A stretch of 64,000 nt of DNA from Parabacteroides massiliensis (GCF_900155425.1 NZ_LT700191.1:297918-361917); one strand, 5' to 3'; positions 21,000 through 29,525 are shown, numbered from the stretch's first letter. Made by a program: numbers and translations. The notes: a model not told the origin generated them from the letters alone.

Positions 21000-21227
21000 T
21001 CACGCTTTAGATCCGGACCCGACACCTCCACCAGGAGATTCAAGACCGCCAGCTCCATTTGCTCCGCTATTGCCTCCAACAGAAGAACCTCCTCCTGCCC
21101 CTGCATAATAGCAACCGCACACGCAGCAACCTACCTGGTTAGCACCTCCAAAAAGAGAATTCATCTCTTTTTGGTTCAAATTCGCTTTTGAAAGCTGATT
21201 CAGCTTTAATTCGCCAAGTTTGACCAT
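21000..21227 (-). CDS. RiPP precursor peptide, GG-Bacteroidales (TIGR04149-like) family
   Basis: 75-residue precursor of a ribosomally made, modified peptide. The leader (1-28) is charged and ends in a double-glycine site (NSLFGGA, Gly27-Gly28) with the family pattern LKLNQLSKANLNQKEMN. The core (29-75) opens with four cysteines in QVGCCVCGCYYAG, then becomes Gly/Ser/Asn-rich and ends GGVGSGSKA. Substrate of the radical SAM maturase encoded upstream; cleavage after GG is expected. It lies 55 bp after the rSAM-like partner gene. The family name is recalled, and the product structure is unknown. Confidence 0.88.
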   Translation of the reverse strand: MVKLGELKLNQLSKANLNQKEMNSLFGGANQVGCCVCGCYYAGAGGGSSVGGNSGANGAGGLESPGGGVGSGSKA

Positions 21228-21282
21228 AACCTTTATTATTTAATTGTTAATAATAAGACGGGATTATTCCCATCCTGTTTTT

Positions 21283-22539
21283 TTATAAAATCGAACATAA
21301 ATCCATCTTCCGCATAACCAATTCGTAATTAGACGGAGAAGGGCACAAATATTTATTACTGCAACCTTTGCATTTTCCTCTGTCACGGGTATAAAACCAG
21401 GATTTCCCCTGTTTCATTTCCGCATACACCATCTGTTTCAAAGATTGCAGAAATACGTTTCCTATACAAGGATGATTCAGATTGGCATACGTATCCCCGT
21501 CTGGAAGGATGATCAATTTTCCATAAAAATATTCGTTTAGCGTTTGCCTCCTGAATATGCTGTTCTTGTCTACAACATAGTCTGTTATATCCGACAAAGA
21601 GGTATAAACATTTTTCTCGAAGAAACTTTTATTATGCCCGTCATAAAACAGGTTCAAGTGAACTTTGGAAGAATCTATCCCAAACCGGTCTACGAAAAAG
21701 TTCAAACAAGCCACATCGTTTTCCGACGAAACGACAAAATCCATATCCATCTTATAAGACTTTATCATTCCTGCACATTCATCAGAACACGCCTCCAAAT
21801 TCCAAACCGGAATTATAACTCTTACATCAGGTAACAATACATCGAACGCATCAAATCGTTCAAGTAACGGTTCGAGGTTTTCGATATGTATATAAAACTT
21901 CTTCTTGAAACTGAATTTCTCTACACCGGAAAGCAATTGCCGCCAATGCGTATAAGCCAAAAGATTCCCACCTGAAAAGTTCACTTTCCGAACACCCGAA
22001 TTTTCAATATCGAGCAATAAATTAAAACACCTCTCCCACGGCATCTCACCCCTGCCGGAATTCAAACAGCAGTCGAATTGTCGGCTATACCCAGAACAGG
22101 AACGGCAGTTCCGGTCACAGGAAGAGTTCAAAAACAATGTCACTTCATTCAGATTTTTCATTATATTTCTTCCGGAAAAGACATCATCCTCTTTTAAATG
22201 CTTCAACGATGCCTCAGGCAAGACCTTCAATTTGGGCTTGAATATGAAAGGACGCACCCCTACACTCTTGCAATCGGCAAGATCACCGGAAAAGCTATTT
22301 CTTATCTGTGCAACAAACAACTTGACCGTCTCGTTGCCCAACAAACCACTGTCCAGCCGGATACAATAGCCGCTGTCCGGTTCCAATAATTTCAACAGAA
22401 CATGATCAAGCAATATGTCTTCCTCGCATTTCAGATAAAACCCATTGAGCGAATTATAGACAAGTACATGCCCTTTCCCCTTGAATAAAAAGACATACGG
22501 CTCCAAATAAAACCAATATTGAGTCAAACCACTATCCAT
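21283..22539 (-). CDS. rSAM/SPASM-like partner protein (pseudo-rSAM type, TIGR04150-like)
   Basis: 418 residues, a companion of the radical SAM peptide maturase. In this cluster type the partner is usually called pseudo-rSAM. Here Cys141, Cys145 and Cys148 form CDRNCRSC, the exact CxxxCxxC spacing of a radical SAM 4Fe-4S site, followed by VNFSGGNLL, which fits the GGEP-like strand. The C-terminus has a cysteine cluster CKGCSNKYLCPSPSNYE resembling an auxiliary-cluster (SPASM-like) motif. It starts 3 bp after the maturase stop. It may bind the precursor, act as a second modifying enzyme, or both. Confidence 0.82.
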   Translation of the reverse strand: MDSGLTQYWFYLEPYVFLFKGKGHVLVYNSLNGFYLKCEEDILLDHVLLKLLEPDSGYCIRLDSGLLGNETVKLFVAQIRNSFSGDLADCKSVGVRPFIFKPKLKVLPEASLKHLKEDDVFSGRNIMKNLNEVTLFLNSSCDRNCRSCSGYSRQFDCCLNSGRGEMPWERCFNLLLDIENSGVRKVNFSGGNLLAYTHWRQLLSGVEKFSFKKKFYIHIENLEPLLERFDAFDVLLPDVRVIIPVWNLEACSDECAGMIKSYKMDMDFVVSSENDVACLNFFVDRFGIDSSKVHLNLFYDGHNKSFFEKNVYTSLSDITDYVVDKNSIFRRQTLNEYFYGKLIILPDGDTYANLNHPCIGNVFLQSLKQMVYAEMKQGKSWFYTRDRGKCKGCSNKYLCPSPSNYELVMRKMDLCSIL

Positions 22540-22542
22540 ACG

Positions 22543-23988
22543 CTATACCAACATTAATTTGTTCAACACCTTTTCATAAATTCCTCTATACGTTTCGGCA
22601 AATGACAGCAGTTCCGAAAAAAAGACATTGGCCTGATGCCAAGAAATATAAACTGGACATACTATTTTTCCATCTTCTTCCTTTTGAGAAAAGACACATT
22701 GCCCGCAATTCTTCCACAAGGCACACGTCCGGCATTGGCGAACCACCTTCTCATATTTCGAGCGATAAATCGCAGAAACCGATTCATAATCGACCACGAC
22801 ATCCTTCTTCCCGACTTTCGACAGAAATTGGTTCTGCCCCATCCTTTCACACGGCAAGATCTTGCCGTTCACAGTCAAAAACAATTTTCGCTCGAATGGG
22901 AAACAGGTACCCGTAGGTATATATTTTCTTCTTTTTCTATCTTCAAACAGATCAAGATAAGACAGTATCGTATTTCCGCAATATCCATCTATAAAGGCGC
23001 CGAATTGGATAACCATCCTGTCGCTAACCAAATCTTTTAGATTGGCCGGTATTTTCTTACGTTTGGATTTGTCGAACCAAGTTTCTCTCTGTTTAAAAAC
23101 CATTGACTGAAAATGTTCCAATTTTTCAGGATTCAGGCCGACCGTATTCAATTGGGATATGTCCACCTCTTTATTGAAATACTTCTTGAAAAAACGGCGG
23201 ACATCGTGTTCTATACAGTTTTTATGCATCACTGCATTAAAACGGACATACCGCTCAAAATAATCAGGATGTCTGCTTTGCAACAACTTTACATTCTCGA
23301 ACACTCTGTCAAAACTGTTTTCCCCATTTCTTGTCACTCGATGTATATTGCTATCCCGATCTCCGTCCAGGCTAACCAGCAAATTGACTTTTTTCCCTGC
23401 TAAAAAATCCATATATTTATGCAACAACAAACCGTTTGTTGTCATATTGTAGGAAAACTCTATACTTTTCAATCCTGCCAATTCTATATATTCCACAGTT
23501 TTCTCTATCAAAGCCATATTCAATAATGGCTCTCCTCCATAGAATGCGATTGAAATTGTATTCTTAAAAGAAACATTCAACTCCGATCGCCAAATTTCGA
23601 CTAAATAGTCTAATAGAGCACGAACATTTTCAAATGTTTGCTGTTTCCCCGTTCGTTCGTCATAATTATTATAATATTCCCCATAAATACAGTAATGACA
23701 TGCCAAATTGCAGCGGTCCGTCACCTCGATAACGACTTGCCGGATGTTGGCCACAGACTGTTTTATTTTGTCAGGCTCTATATGCGTATTAAAGTACGGT
23801 TCATATTTATCAAAGACACCGTTCTTTTCCCAAAATTCGACCTTTGCCTTATAATAAGGTTCAAGCCCGTCGACCTTTCCGTCCAGAACATTTTTCATTT
23901 GCGGATGGACAAAATAAAACGAACTGCTATTATTCGAATAATAATAAGAGTTTCCACCTTGCGTATTCAATAATATTTGCTTTTTCAT
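22543..23988 (-). CDS. Radical SAM/SPASM peptide maturase (GG-Bacteroidales, TIGR04148-like)
   Basis: 481-residue enzyme expected to modify the precursor core, perhaps through thioether or other C-centred crosslinks at the cysteines. The radical SAM site is Cys93-Cys97-Cys100 in DRCNLACHYC, followed by FYGGEPLLN and VSLDGDRD. The C-terminal SPASM region has CFPFERKLF, LPCERMGQ and the cluster CRTCALWKNCGQC. The N-terminal 85 residues carry a leader-recognition-like domain. It lies 18 bp after the GT4 gene and 3 bp before the partner gene. The chemistry is inferred from family only. Confidence 0.9.
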   Translation of the reverse strand: MKKQILLNTQGGNSYYYSNNSSSFYFVHPQMKNVLDGKVDGLEPYYKAKVEFWEKNGVFDKYEPYFNTHIEPDKIKQSVANIRQVVIEVTDRCNLACHYCIYGEYYNNYDERTGKQQTFENVRALLDYLVEIWRSELNVSFKNTISIAFYGGEPLLNMALIEKTVEYIELAGLKSIEFSYNMTTNGLLLHKYMDFLAGKKVNLLVSLDGDRDSNIHRVTRNGENSFDRVFENVKLLQSRHPDYFERYVRFNAVMHKNCIEHDVRRFFKKYFNKEVDISQLNTVGLNPEKLEHFQSMVFKQRETWFDKSKRKKIPANLKDLVSDRMVIQFGAFIDGYCGNTILSYLDLFEDRKRRKYIPTGTCFPFERKLFLTVNGKILPCERMGQNQFLSKVGKKDVVVDYESVSAIYRSKYEKVVRQCRTCALWKNCGQCVFSQKEEDGKIVCPVYISWHQANVFFSELLSFAETYRGIYEKVLNKLMLV

Positions 23989-24006
23989 AAATCTGCTTTG
24001 CTTTAA

Positions 24007-25245
24007 TTAGAACGATTTCATCAACGATTCATATAATCCCGTCAACTTTGCCTTTTGCGCTTCTATGCCATACATCAAACGAACCTCCTGTATGTTTTGC
24101 CTATATTTTTCCCTGACAGTCCGATCATAAAGCAGCAACTTCATTTTCGCCTTCAAATCTTTTACAGTCCGGGAAAAACTTTTTTTATCAATTTCAAAAT
24201 ATAGCCCGAACCTTTCATTCCCCAGCAAATCACGCAATCCAGACGTTTTATTCGCTATAACAGGCAATCCGCTCATCAACATTTCAAGCGCTACATATCC
24301 GAACTCCTCATGAAAAGAAGGGACGACCCCGATATCCGCTATAGCATAAAGCCTGTATAATTCTTCTCTGGCAATTCTCCCGGTAAAAGTGATCTTGTTC
24401 CAAACCGGTGTGGAAGTCTTCAGAAAATAATCATAATTGCCACTTCCGCAAATGACAAGCCGCAAATCCTTATCTTCTTGCAAAAGTTCGATAAAAGCCG
24501 CCTGCAAATATTCAAGTCCTTTTATAATTTCCAATCGTCCCGCAAAAACGATAAGCATCTCTTCTTTTGTAACATGTAACCTTTCTCTCTCTTGCCATTT
24601 ATCTACATCTGGATAATTAAAATTTTCATATTTTACAGAATGAGGTATCAACGATATCTTCAACGGATCGACCCTGTAAACAGACAATAAATTATCTCGC
24701 GAACTCTCTGAAACAGCTATTACATGATCTGCTATTTCATTGATAAAACGACTCTCTTTATATACAGAATCCTTCACATGAGATGTAACCGTATCACATT
24801 CCAACGCATTCAAAGTTTCCTGCAAACGCTGTCTGTCCCCCAGTAAATCCAAACACCATCCTTGATAATGTACGGTAAGCAAAATCCGGCAATCCAAATT
24901 TTGCTTCAACTTTAATGCGAACCAGTACAATGAATAGCTATTGAAATGGAATATATTTTTATCCTCCATCGACACATAAGGAATAATGACATAAAACAAA
25001 TTTCGTTCCCACCGTTCAAGCATCGTTTGTCCGATAATACCACGATATGAACTCGATGGTATTTGTATATGACGAATTCCGTTTTCTACACGAACAGCAA
25101 TCTCATTCACACCATTATCACCCAAAGACACAACATTTACCCTAAAAGATGTTTTCTCCAATGCTTTCAGCACTTGATGCAAATACGTTCCTATCCCATA
25201 TCGGGACGAATCAGAAATTTCTATGATAAAATAAATACTGTTCAT
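24007..25245 (-). CDS. GT4-type glycosyltransferase of the RiPP cluster (TIGR04157-like)
   Basis: GT-B fold retaining glycosyltransferase, 412 residues from ATG at 25245. That start overlaps the LanC-like stop as ATGA, indicating translational coupling. A longer frame from 25278 would overlap more. Motifs are GIGTYLHQVL near the N-terminus, FAGRLEIIKGLEYL at the domain junction, and the nucleotide-sugar site FHEEFGYVALEMLMSGLPV with the E-x7-E pattern. Glycosyltransferases of this type are a recurring member of Bacteroidota rSAM RiPP loci. Acceptor unknown: either the peptide or a lipid/glycan. Confidence 0.87.
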   Translation of the reverse strand: MNSIYFIIEISDSSRYGIGTYLHQVLKALEKTSFRVNVVSLGDNGVNEIAVRVENGIRHIQIPSSSYRGIIGQTMLERWERNLFYVIIPYVSMEDKNIFHFNSYSLYWFALKLKQNLDCRILLTVHYQGWCLDLLGDRQRLQETLNALECDTVTSHVKDSVYKESRFINEIADHVIAVSESSRDNLLSVYRVDPLKISLIPHSVKYENFNYPDVDKWQERERLHVTKEEMLIVFAGRLEIIKGLEYLQAAFIELLQEDKDLRLVICGSGNYDYFLKTSTPVWNKITFTGRIAREELYRLYAIADIGVVPSFHEEFGYVALEMLMSGLPVIANKTSGLRDLLGNERFGLYFEIDKKSFSRTVKDLKAKMKLLLYDRTVREKYRQNIQEVRLMYGIEAQKAKLTGLYESLMKSF

Positions 25246-25853
25246 GACATTAACAACATTAATCCATATCCAGAACATCCATCACATAGGCCTAATCCGG
25301 AACCGATCAATTCTAATTTTGTATTTGCTAAATCCACAAGCTGGCTATTTATGTCAAAATCAGTATGCAACTCAGCTTTATCTTTGATAATGTTCCACTC
25401 CGACATATATTCATAAGTAAAAGGAATTTGATTGGCATACTGGACACGCATAGATATATAATAATACATTCCCTGCAACCCATGTTCTAAAGAAAAATCA
25501 TTCACATACTTTACATTTACGGCTAACAATTTGCTATCTATATTTTTAAGTATGATATCGGCACTCCCATCTATAAAATCATTTTTCAACAAATATAATA
25601 TTCCCCATCCGATCCCAGACAACCCGTTTTCAAAATTTACAGGAGTATCATCACTAATATCTTCATATAAATCAGCAAAAAGATCTCCTACTAGTTTTTC
25701 ATAATAAGTACTTTGTTTATAACGGGCATAATGGGCAAAAAACAATATAACTCCCATCATTCCATGAAACAACCCTGTATTCGTTAAAAAAGGGCTGTTC
25801 AATACCAAATGGTCGGCAATTCTGCCTAATAAAAGATCTTTGTACTTATTCAT
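25242..25853 (-). CDS. Short LanC-like protein, first gene of the RiPP cluster
   Basis: 203 residues, about half of a full lanthionine cyclase. The alternating Gly-rich helices of the LanC alpha/alpha toroid are visible: LFHGMMGVILFFAHYA, ENGLSGIGWGILYLL and the ending GLCDGCSGYGLMLL. The last resembles the CHG-type zinc motif but has Cys-Asp-Gly-Cys instead. The protein ends right after this motif, so it is truncated compared with LanC, yet the frame is clean and coupled (ATGA) to the GT4 gene. It may act as a scaffold rather than a cyclase. The N-terminal half of the protein at 16762-18123 is a relative. Confidence 0.75.
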   Translation of the reverse strand: MNKYKDLLLGRIADHLVLNSPFLTNTGLFHGMMGVILFFAHYARYKQSTYYEKLVGDLFADLYEDISDDTPVNFENGLSGIGWGILYLLKNDFIDGSADIILKNIDSKLLAVNVKYVNDFSLEHGLQGMYYYISMRVQYANQIPFTYEYMSEWNIIKDKAELHTDFDINSQLVDLANTKLELIGSGLGLCDGCSGYGLMLLMS

Positions 25854-25898
25854 ACTATCTTAATCTAAAGCCATCTCCTTGTAATAATAAAATTTTCT

Positions 25899-25906
25899 CA
25901 AATATA
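25899..25906 (-). promoter_or_regulatory. Candidate -7 element for the RiPP cluster
   Basis: TATATTTG on the minus strand matches TAnnTTTG about 46 bp before the LanC-like start. No convincing TTTG is found at the right distance. An AAGGAG-like stretch lies within the leader. Confidence 0.35.
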
Positions 25907-25985
25907 GTAAATATTTTTCAACAATCACGATTTCTCAATAAAAAACAATATTCTTTATAATAAAAACAGCAAACCCATAACCGTT

Positions 25986-26080
25986 TCTGTCCGCCTTCCC
26001 TGCTCCAGGCAACCCAAAGCTGCCCCCTTATTTTATAAGACAAATAATCGGCCCAACATCCATCTGCTATCAGCTAATGC
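25986..26080 (-). pseudogene. Fragment of a second GT10 fucosyltransferase gene
   Basis: This 95-bp stretch is about 90% identical to 19455-19549, inside the GT10 module. It still encodes a recognisable peptide (ADGCWADYLSYKI, then WVAWSRE). Stops and unrelated sequence bound both sides. It lies just upstream of the RiPP cluster and before an ATPase gene on the other strand, showing that a second copy of this part of the cluster once existed here. The rest of 25854-26171 holds nothing else I recognise. Confidence 0.8.
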
Positions 26081-26171
26081 AGTTTTTCCATTGTTTATGC
26101 TACCTTTCAGAATAAAAGCGTTACTTTTACGGTGTAAAATATGATACCAATATCAAAAATCGCACTCTAAC

Positions 26172-27431
26172 ATGATATTTGAACGTAAGAAATACTTAGA
26201 TGAACTTATCACAGGACGTGGAAACGGACTTGTGAAGATTATAACTGGTATCAGACGATGCGGAAAGTCTTTTCTGCTGTTTGACATCTGGCATAACTGG
26301 CTGTTGGAACATGGGGTGACCGATAGTCACATCATCGAAATTCAACTTGATGATTTCCGAAACAGACGATTGAGAAAGCCAGATGCCTTACTTGACTATA
26401 TCGACTCCAAGGTTGTAGATGACGGCAATCCTTATTATGTAGTTTTGGATGAAGTACAACTTGTGGAGGAATTTGTTGAAGTCATTCTTAGCTTGACACA
26501 CATGAGGAATGTGGATGTGTATGTATCAGGCTCCAACTCTCGTTTCCTGTCAAGCGATGTTGTGACAGAGTTTCGTGGCCGAGGTGACGAGATACGCATA
26601 TGGCCTCTCACCTTTGATGAATACTTCAAGGGCATTGGCGGTGACATACGCAAGGCTTGGTTGGATTATTACACTTTTGGCGGACTTCCACAGGTAGCTC
26701 TGTTGGAAACGGAAGAAAAGAAAACAGATTATTTGCGTGGGTTGTATGAAACGACCTATCTCCGTGATGTGATAGAACACAATCATCTACGCAATCCTGA
26801 AGGGATGAAGGAGTTGGTGCGTGTGCTTGCTTCGGGCATTGGTTCTTCCACCAATCCTACCAGAATTGCAAACACTTTCCAGTCCGTACAAGGTGTTACC
26901 ATTAAAAGAGATACGATAAAGCAATACATTGATTATTTGAAAGACTCATTTTTGATAGAAGAGGCTCTGCGTTATGATGTAAAGGGTAGAAAGTATATTG
27001 GTACCGAGACAAAATACTATTTTGCAGACATAGGCATACGTGCTGCCATTCTCAACTATCGCCAACAAGAGGAAACGCACATTATGGAGAATATCATCTA
27101 TAATGAGCTTCGCAGTCGTGGGTATAATGTTGATGTCGGTTTGGTGGAGATTGGAGGTAAGGATGAGAACGGAAAGTTTGTCAGAAAGCAGCTGGAGGTT
27201 GATTTTGTTGTGAACCGACCGCCATACAGGGTCTATATTCAATCTGCTTTTCATATGCCTACGCCAGAAAAAGAATTCCAAGAGCGTCGCCCTCTATTGT
27301 CTATCAACGACCATTTCCGAAAGATTGTCATTGTAGGTGATGACATTCACCGTAAGGAAGATGAAGTCGGTGTTCTTACAATCGGATTATTGGATTTCCT
27401 AACTGACAAGAATTTGTTAGAACAGGGCTAA
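26172..27431 (+). CDS. AAA ATPase with DUF4143 C-terminal domain
   Basis: 419-residue ATP-binding protein of a family very common in Bacteroidales. Walker A ITGIRRCGKSFLLF lies at residues about 25-38, Walker B YVVLDEVQLVEEF at about 93, then the sensor-like YVSGSNSRFLSSD and RIWPLTFDEY. The DUF4143 restriction-like domain follows, with EVDFVVNR and the ending KIVIVGDDIH. Function is unclear; proposed links include mobile elements and toxin-antitoxin-like roles. It is opposite in strand to its surroundings and sits exactly between fragments of a GT10 gene and a propeller gene, so it probably arrived by insertion. Confidence 0.88.
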   Translation: MIFERKKYLDELITGRGNGLVKIITGIRRCGKSFLLFDIWHNWLLEHGVTDSHIIEIQLDDFRNRRLRKPDALLDYIDSKVVDDGNPYYVVLDEVQLVEEFVEVILSLTHMRNVDVYVSGSNSRFLSSDVVTEFRGRGDEIRIWPLTFDEYFKGIGGDIRKAWLDYYTFGGLPQVALLETEEKKTDYLRGLYETTYLRDVIEHNHLRNPEGMKELVRVLASGIGSSTNPTRIANTFQSVQGVTIKRDTIKQYIDYLKDSFLIEEALRYDVKGRKYIGTETKYYFADIGIRAAILNYRQQEETHIMENIIYNELRSRGYNVDVGLVEIGGKDENGKFVRKQLEVDFVVNRPPYRVYIQSAFHMPTPEKEFQERRPLLSINDHFRKIVIVGDDIHRKEDEVGVLTIGLLDFLTDKNLLEQG

Positions 27432-27441
27432 TCCTATTTTC

Positions 27442-27468
27442 AGATAATAAAATTACTATATTCTTCAT
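27442..27468 (-). pseudogene. Start of a second propeller lipoprotein gene (remnant)
   Basis: 27 bp reading MKNIVILLS on the minus strand match the first codons of the propeller lipoprotein gene (20825-20851) with one mismatch, then break off 11 bp beyond the ATPase stop. Taken with the GT10 fragment at 25986-26080 the order fits an ancestral propeller-GT10 pair. On its own the match is short and AT-rich. The rest of 27432-27588 shows nothing else. Confidence 0.45.
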
Positions 27469-27588
27469 TCTCGTTTATTTAGAGATAAAACTTTTAAAAG
27501 GCGGTGTACATTCAACAAAGCGACAATACTAATACTACTTGATAATAAATTAGTTTTCATAACATATTTAAGCGTTAATAATATTCTA

Positions 27589-28199
27589 TTATAAAGAGTA
27601 ATGTATCATGGTTTCTTTAAAGCTTATAGTTTCGTTTTTTTCATTTGTAACAATTAACTTATTTGTCGTATATATAACACCGTTCCATATTCCTGATATA
27701 TCAGAAAAATCTCCATCGACAGAATTCTTGACTTTCATCGAAAAATCTGCAAATATTTGATATCCGCTATTAAAAGATTCCAACTTGTATTCACATCCTG
27801 CTGGTATTTCAAAAGAATGTGTATAAGCAATCGAATCTGTAAAAATACAAGCAGCCCCGTTTTCTAAAATATATTTAAAATCAGAATCACCTATGAATTC
27901 TCCATTTACATTAAAAACAGGAAGTCGTGTTTCTACATTACAAATATTTTTGGGAAATAGAACTCCGAGAAATACACAGCTTTTCTTTCGATAGGTACAT
28001 GTACTACAATAGGGGAACTATGATCTTTATTATCATATATTCCTATAAATACAGGATCTTCCAATGCTATAACCTCTTTTACTCGATATTCAATGAAAAC
28101 TGATTCATAAAGCGATATCTTTTCGCCATAAGAATCGTCATTACAACCAAACAAAATACCCAATAGGCTTAATAATGATATTTCAATCGTCTTTCTCAT
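27589..28199 (-). pseudogene. Lipoprotein gene broken by a single frameshift
   Basis: The N-terminal frame (28199 to about 27950) encodes a lipoprotein signal LLGILFGCNDDSYGEK and a beta-rich region to FPKIF. The downstream frame continues at once with NICNVETRLPVFNVNGEF and runs to the stop at 27589. Joining them at the short A run near 27945-27955 restores one protein of about 203 residues. I do not recognise the family, but the shape is that of small Bacteroidota surface lipoproteins. A TATATTTG element (28220-28227) lies upstream. A sequencing error is possible. Confidence 0.65.
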
Positions 28200-28599
28200 A
28201 ACACATCTAAGGTTGGTTTCAAATATAGAGATTTAAATCCGCCCAATCTATTTTGCAACTATAAATAATATTAATAAAATATTTTAAGTATAACATCTAC
28301 TTTATTTAAAGCTATCTGTATGTTGACCGGGCAAAAAACATCAAACCCGTAACCATTCCTGCTCAATGGACAATACCGGCAAATCAGAGAAAGACCGATT
28401 TGACATTTTGCCACTTTTACAGAGACTATGCTACCCCTTTGCTATGTTAAAAAATATTACCCCTAAGTGTATATTCCAAAATATGGGGTAGTAATTCGAA
28501 ATTAACAGGGTGTAGTGACATTTTGATATAATACAAATCTGATTTTCTTTTTTCTATTTCATCTTCTGACCTTGGTCTGGATGCTATCATTTATCGTAG
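28200..28599. other. Non-coding AT-rich stretch, no gene recognised
   Basis: No frame here resembles a gene on either strand. The only item noticed is the TATATTTG motif at 28220-28227 that could serve the broken lipoprotein gene. The rest is probably decayed sequence at the edge of an accessory region. Confidence 0.5.
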
Positions 28600-28821
28600 G
28601 GACAGAGATCGAATCCGGTGAATAAAAGCGAAACAGATACTGTCCAAACAAAAAGTCACGAAGAAGAAGCGATTGATTCTAACATTATATACTCTGAATA
28701 TCAAGCGATTCTCCAAAATGCAATCAATTGCCTTCCTCCACAGCGCCAAAAGATATTCAATATGAGTCGCATGAAAAATATGTCTCATAAGGAAATTGCC
28801 TCTGAAAGTCGTGTATCTTGA
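28600..28821 (+). pseudogene. Remnant of an ECF sigma-70 factor (region 4)
   Basis: About 70 codons keep the linker and start of sigma region 4: EYQAILQNAINCLPPQRQKIF, then MSRMKNMSHKEIASESRVS, where the frame stops in the middle of the helix-turn-helix. There is no region 2 upstream (stop at 28597). In Bacteroidota such sigma factors usually come with an anti-sigma factor and a SusC/SusD pair, none of which remain next to it. The GTG at 28618 is not a credible start. Confidence 0.7.
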
Positions 28822-29183
28822 TATTTTCTCGTATCAGCCCGAAGATGCTATTCCCGGCTTCGGGAATGCGTCACCCCAAAAAACTTTTTCAAATCAAATA
28901 ATGGTTTGATGTAATAAAATCTGAACAATAACCCCTATTTCCTGCTTTTTCTCTTTCGATCAAAATATCAGAGTATTTTAGTTTGATGTTTTGATGCTGT
29001 TTTTTCTGTTTTGTTGATAAACGGATATATGAGACCGGCAGAAAATGAAAATATATTGTTTAGAGAGATATAGAAAAGGGATAAACGCTTGCATTTTGGA
29101 AAAGCTTAACCTCCGGAGATTTGTCTGTAGCAAAAAAGATTGGTGGCGGCTTAGGATATTTGAAAAGGGATTCAAGCCTTTAT
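28822..29183. other. Non-coding stretch after the sigma remnant
   Basis: Contains a small hairpin ATTCCCG GCTT CGGGAAT at about 28850-28867 and otherwise AT-rich sequence. A frame on the minus strand at 28978-29250 has no family features and overlaps the repeats, so it is not called. Confidence 0.45.
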
Positions 29184-29290
29184 GGCCATGAAGACGGTCG
29201 TTATTGAGATGAAGACGGTCATCGTTACCGTGAGATGCCGAGATCATCATGCATGAAGACGGTCGTCAAGGCAATGACGACCGTCTTCGT
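29184..29290. repeat. Tandem ~22-bp repeats with ATGAAGACGGTC and a closing palindrome
   Basis: ATGAAGACGGTC occurs at 29188, 29209 and 29253 with a degenerate unit between, giving a period near 22 bp. The last unit forms a perfect 13-bp inverted repeat: GAAGACGGTCGTC (29255-29267) and GACGACCGTCTTC (29276-29288) with an 8-bp loop. GC content is far above the surroundings. Confidence 0.75.
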
Positions 29291-29525
29291 GGGAAAAAAC
29301 AGTGCACCTCACGGCAAGAAGGCCTTTTTTTGTCAAAAAAGCCTGAATTTAATGCAATTGACAAAAGATACGTTTCTCTGTTAAAGAAACAATATTATAC
29401 AATAAGTGTTCTTCGGTAGTGTAATTCAGTTTTTTGTTACGACCGATATGATAATTGTATCCTGCATAAGCTCTTCATAAAATGACTCTTTAAGTCCATT
29501 TATAAAATATACACACAATAGTTTT

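Noticed and set aside
20915-21106. Minus-strand frame overlapping the RiPP precursor
   Set aside because: It is the shifted frame of the Gly-rich precursor core. Only its last 15 codons are mentioned, as a separate finding.
28978-29250. 90-codon minus-strand frame
   Set aside because: Composition is unlike a protein and it runs through the ATGAAGACGGTC repeats; no promoter or homology seen.
29184-29290. 22-bp repeats considered as a CRISPR array
   Set aside because: The repeats are too short, the spacers only about 10 bp and partly repeated, and no cas genes are near.
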